From positions 1-52,173 of IMG/VR virus record IMGVR_UViG_3300023199_000094: a stretch of 52,173 nucleotides of DNA, one strand, 5' to 3'. The DNA is from a virus. Position numbers and translations under genes: made by a program. Positions 49,942 through 52,173 of this stretch are shown here, piece by piece. How positions within the stretch are numbered: the first letter of the stretch is position 1; every line of letters begins with the position of its first letter. The notes below the pieces were generated by a model. That model did no database searches. It was not told the DNA's origin and saw only the letters and a program-made list of their open reading frames with translations.

Positions 49942-51072
49942 TTGTATCAGTGTGACTTAAGCGGTAGTGCCGATTATATTGAAGACAGGATCAAAAGCTT
50001 CGTTGAAGAAAAAGAATATGCGTTAGCTTATAAGCGTACTCTTCCTTGGTTAAACGATCCTGAAAAGCGGCATTTAATTGCGGCTGAAATGCAAAAAGTG
50101 CGTCTAAGTTTAGCTCGCACGTCAGGAAGTCTCGGTCTCTTTGGTTTGGGTCTTGATCCAAAATCAATGGCCGATCAGTTTAAAGAGGAGGTACGGATTT
50201 GCGTGCCTAGTCTTTGGCCCGGCATGAATGCTTGTTCTGGCGGTTTTGCCAAACGTGAGTTAACTGTTTTTGCTGGCGTAGCTAACGTGGGTAAATCATG
50301 GATGCTTGCCCACGCTGCCGCATCAGGTGTTGCGGCTGGAGACAAAGTGATTGTTTACACCTGTGAAATGGAAGAGTCTTTAGTACTACTTCGTATACTT
50401 TCTATACTAACTGGCAGAAGTACTGAAGACGTGAGACATGCTTTAGAATTTCAAGACCCGGCTATTTATGCCCAGCTAAACAGTTACTATCAAGCAGGGG
50501 CCCAGATTGTCGTTAAAGAGTTGATCAGCGAAGGGGTCGATGCGATACGAAATAACCTCATGTCCATCAAAGCTACCACTGAGTGGTCCCCTGATCTTGT
50601 GGTGATTGACTACGCAGACCTTTTACTTAAAGATAGTAATAACGACAGTAAAGAAACACGTCACCAACTAGCAGCGATTTATCGAGATTTAAGATCACTT
50701 GGCCCCGAGTATGAAACGGCAGTGGTGACCGCCAGCCAGCTGAATAGACAGGCCGCGAATAAAGAAAGACCTACGATGTACGAGTTGGCGGAGTGTTGGG
50801 AAAAAGCCGCTATCTCAGATGTCATTTGGGTTATAGGTCAAACAGACGATGAAGAGAAAGCAGGCCGACTACGTCTTTTCAATGCTAAAAACCGAAACAA
50901 AAAACGAGGCAGTATTATATCGCTTCAAGTGAATTATAGCATTGGGCAGATGGAACAAATAAGCTTAGACCAAGATCAATTTGCTAACACAGGATTTTTA
51001 CAGTCGCAAAATCTTATCAACAATCACCTACCTACTGACGTGCCCTTTAATCCTTATGGACAGTCGCTATGA
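49942..51072 (+). CDS. DnaB-like replicative helicase, core
   Basis: The RecA-like core shows Walker A 'GVANVGKSW', 'VYTCEMEESLVLLRIL', Walker B 'DLVVIDYADLL', and a 'TASQLNRQA' sensor, as in DnaB-family 5'-3' replicative helicases. The frame begins with TTG 49942, which has no ribosome site; the true protein probably starts at 49674 and reaches this frame after a +1 shift. If a single-base error is restored the protein would be about 455 residues, normal for the family. ATGA overlap with the primase gene. Confidence 0.8.
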   Translation: MYQCDLSGSADYIEDRIKSFVEEKEYALAYKRTLPWLNDPEKRHLIAAEMQKVRLSLARTSGSLGLFGLGLDPKSMADQFKEEVRICVPSLWPGMNACSGGFAKRELTVFAGVANVGKSWMLAHAAASGVAAGDKVIVYTCEMEESLVLLRILSILTGRSTEDVRHALEFQDPAIYAQLNSYYQAGAQIVVKELISEGVDAIRNNLMSIKATTEWSPDLVVIDYADLLLKDSNNDSKETRHQLAAIYRDLRSLGPEYETAVVTASQLNRQAANKERPTMYELAECWEKAAISDVIWVIGQTDDEEKAGRLRLFNAKNRNKKRGSIISLQVNYSIGQMEQISLDQDQFANTGFLQSQNLINNHLPTDVPFNPYGQSL

Positions 51073-52100
51073 CCGACAACGTAGTGTTTGATGATTTTAT
51101 TTACTCTCGTTATTCAAACGTACGGCAAGTGCACCAAGATGAACTTTTGATGGATTGTCCAAAATGTCAGGCGGTGCAACGCTTCTGTATGAACCCTGTC
51201 AAAAAGAAATACAACTGCTATCGCTGTGGAGGCGGACAGTTAGTAACATTTTTGCAGGAGGAGTGTGGTCTGTCGCGAGTAGAAGCGTTTAAATTGCTGA
51301 AGGGTTATGAAGTTGAGACGTTAGACGATTTTGCAACTCAAATCAATAAGCACCTTTATAATCCGCAACGTGTGGATTTACACACGGTGACGGTGCGAGA
51401 CGGAACCACGATCCAAGCCTACCTGAGAGCGTTTCTACCCCTCGACACGAGTGATAGTGCGCGTTTGCTGACTTCGCCGTTCCTAGAAAGACGTGGGTTT
51501 ACTGCTGAGTACGCCAGTAGGTGGGGGTTGCTCTACGCCGGGCAGGGGAAGTTTGCGGGCCGTATCATCATACCCGTCTGGTATGGCGGTAGGATTGTGT
51601 ATTTTCAGGGACGGTCTATAGTCGGAAATGAGCCAAAATATTATAATCCGTCTCTCAAGGATTCGGTGACTAAAGATGATTTCTTGTTTAACATTGAAAA
51701 CGCCGCGAAAGCTTCACTACAAACTGGAGTTGTTTACATATGTGAAGGCGCTTTTAATGCTATGTCTATCGGTGCTCATGCTGTCTGTATTTTTGGTAAA
51801 CACCTTTCTCACCAACAAGAACATTTAATTCGTAAACACATTCCAACATCTGTTCGTCTTGTATTCGCTCTAGACTACGGAGCGGAAGACAAGGCGTATG
51901 AAGGCGCCTCTCGGCTTTCAGGGACGTACTCGGGCCGGTCTTGTTTGTGGATGGATATTAAGGACGACATCAATGATGTTTTTGTAAAAGGTGGTTATAC
52001 TTCTGTACAGCGTTTATTACGTGAGAATGAAAGACACCCGATTTGGGTGTATCAACAAGCCTTGCAAGAGGGTCGCGTTAAGATCCGCCACCGTCGTTAA
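51069..52100 (+). CDS. DNA primase (zinc ribbon plus TOPRIM)
   Basis: This 343-residue protein has a zinc ribbon CPKC (30-33) and CYRC (50-53), a linker, and a TOPRIM-type domain with VVYICEGAFNAMSI, then LVFALDYGAEDKAYEGA. The zinc ribbon and TOPRIM place it with DnaG or T7 gp4-type primases that lay down primers for the lagging strand. In the DxD motif the second Asp is Gly (D-Y-G), so metal binding may rely on a neighbouring acidic residue. The gene overlaps the helicase gene as ATGA, the usual primase-helicase partnership. Confidence 0.8.
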   Translation: MTDNVVFDDFIYSRYSNVRQVHQDELLMDCPKCQAVQRFCMNPVKKKYNCYRCGGGQLVTFLQEECGLSRVEAFKLLKGYEVETLDDFATQINKHLYNPQRVDLHTVTVRDGTTIQAYLRAFLPLDTSDSARLLTSPFLERRGFTAEYASRWGLLYAGQGKFAGRIIIPVWYGGRIVYFQGRSIVGNEPKYYNPSLKDSVTKDDFLFNIENAAKASLQTGVVYICEGAFNAMSIGAHAVCIFGKHLSHQQEHLIRKHIPTSVRLVFALDYGAEDKAYEGASRLSGTYSGRSCLWMDIKDDINDVFVKGGYTSVQRLLRENERHPIWVYQQALQEGRVKIRHRR

Positions 52101-52173
52101 AATCCCCAATTTGCGGATTTTGTAAAAATGAGTACGTGAACCTTTTACCCTGTGACCGGCGCGGCGACGTCCG
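52101..52173 (+). other. Right edge, possible start of another gene
   Basis: One plus frame is open from 52082 to the edge and reads a CGFC motif and, later, a Cys-Asp-Arg-Arg segment, possibly a zinc-binding protein. There is no clear start with a ribosome site, apart from a GTG near 52130. It cannot be called from so little sequence. Confidence 0.2.

Noticed and set aside
1-52173. tRNA or rRNA genes
   Set aside because: No cloverleaf with conserved T-loop and acceptor pairing was noticed in the intergenic gaps by reading. A dedicated tRNA search was not possible.

Overview
The window is part of a double-stranded DNA tailed phage. The morphology is most likely a long-tailed siphovirus, because a tail tube gene runs straight into a frameshifting chaperone pair and a giant tape measure gene with no sheath gene between them. 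The host cannot be named from sequence. A lipoprotein signal, sialic-acid-type sugar genes and DnaA boxes of the form TTTTCCACA all suggest a bacterial host. By eye the phage DNA is of moderate GC, with one sharp exception: a very GC-rich block at 12204-14132.

Layout. From 1 to about 47.6 kb every supported gene is on the minus strand and is read from right to left, mostly with TAATG or ATGA overlaps that imply translational coupling. From 48.2 kb to the right end the genes are on the plus strand. Between them lies a 600-base divergent region. It holds five perfect TTTTCCACA DnaA boxes in tandem, AT-rich tracts, several hairpins, a sigma70-like promoter followed about 100 nt later by a strong terminator, and a 21-bp tandem repeat. 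This looks like the replication origin and early control region.

In the minus-strand direction of transcription the order is as follows. First come an SF2 helicase and unknown early or middle genes (47.6-42.3 kb), including a lipoprotein and a ParB-like protein. Next are a possible small terminase and virion or fibre genes (42.3-37.4 kb). Then comes an accessory block (37.4-28.9 kb) with NeuD-like and NeuC-like sugar enzymes, a sialyltransferase/DUF115-like protein, a metallophosphoesterase and a HAD-dCMP deaminase fusion. A duplicated two-gene cassette of repeat fibres follows (28.5-24.7 kb). The morphogenesis module comes last: large terminase, portal, minor head protein, scaffold, major capsid, head-tail connectors, tail terminator, tail tube, the G/GT chaperones with a classic A_AAA_AAC slippery heptamer, and a tape measure of at least 2649 residues that runs off the left edge.

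The plus-strand genes form a replication operon: a sialyltransferase/DUF115-like protein, an unknown protein, a DnaB-like helicase that is split by a frameshift as read here, and a primase.

The most unusual object is the GC-rich block. It holds a CsaA-type tRNA-binding/chaperone gene and a solitary N6-adenine-type DNA methyltransferase. Perfect 107-bp direct repeats of the phage sequence flank it. The duplication leaves both neighbouring phage genes intact and fuses the phage start codon and about ten phage residues in frame to CsaA. It is either a real and odd acquisition or an assembly chimera, and read-level evidence is needed to decide.
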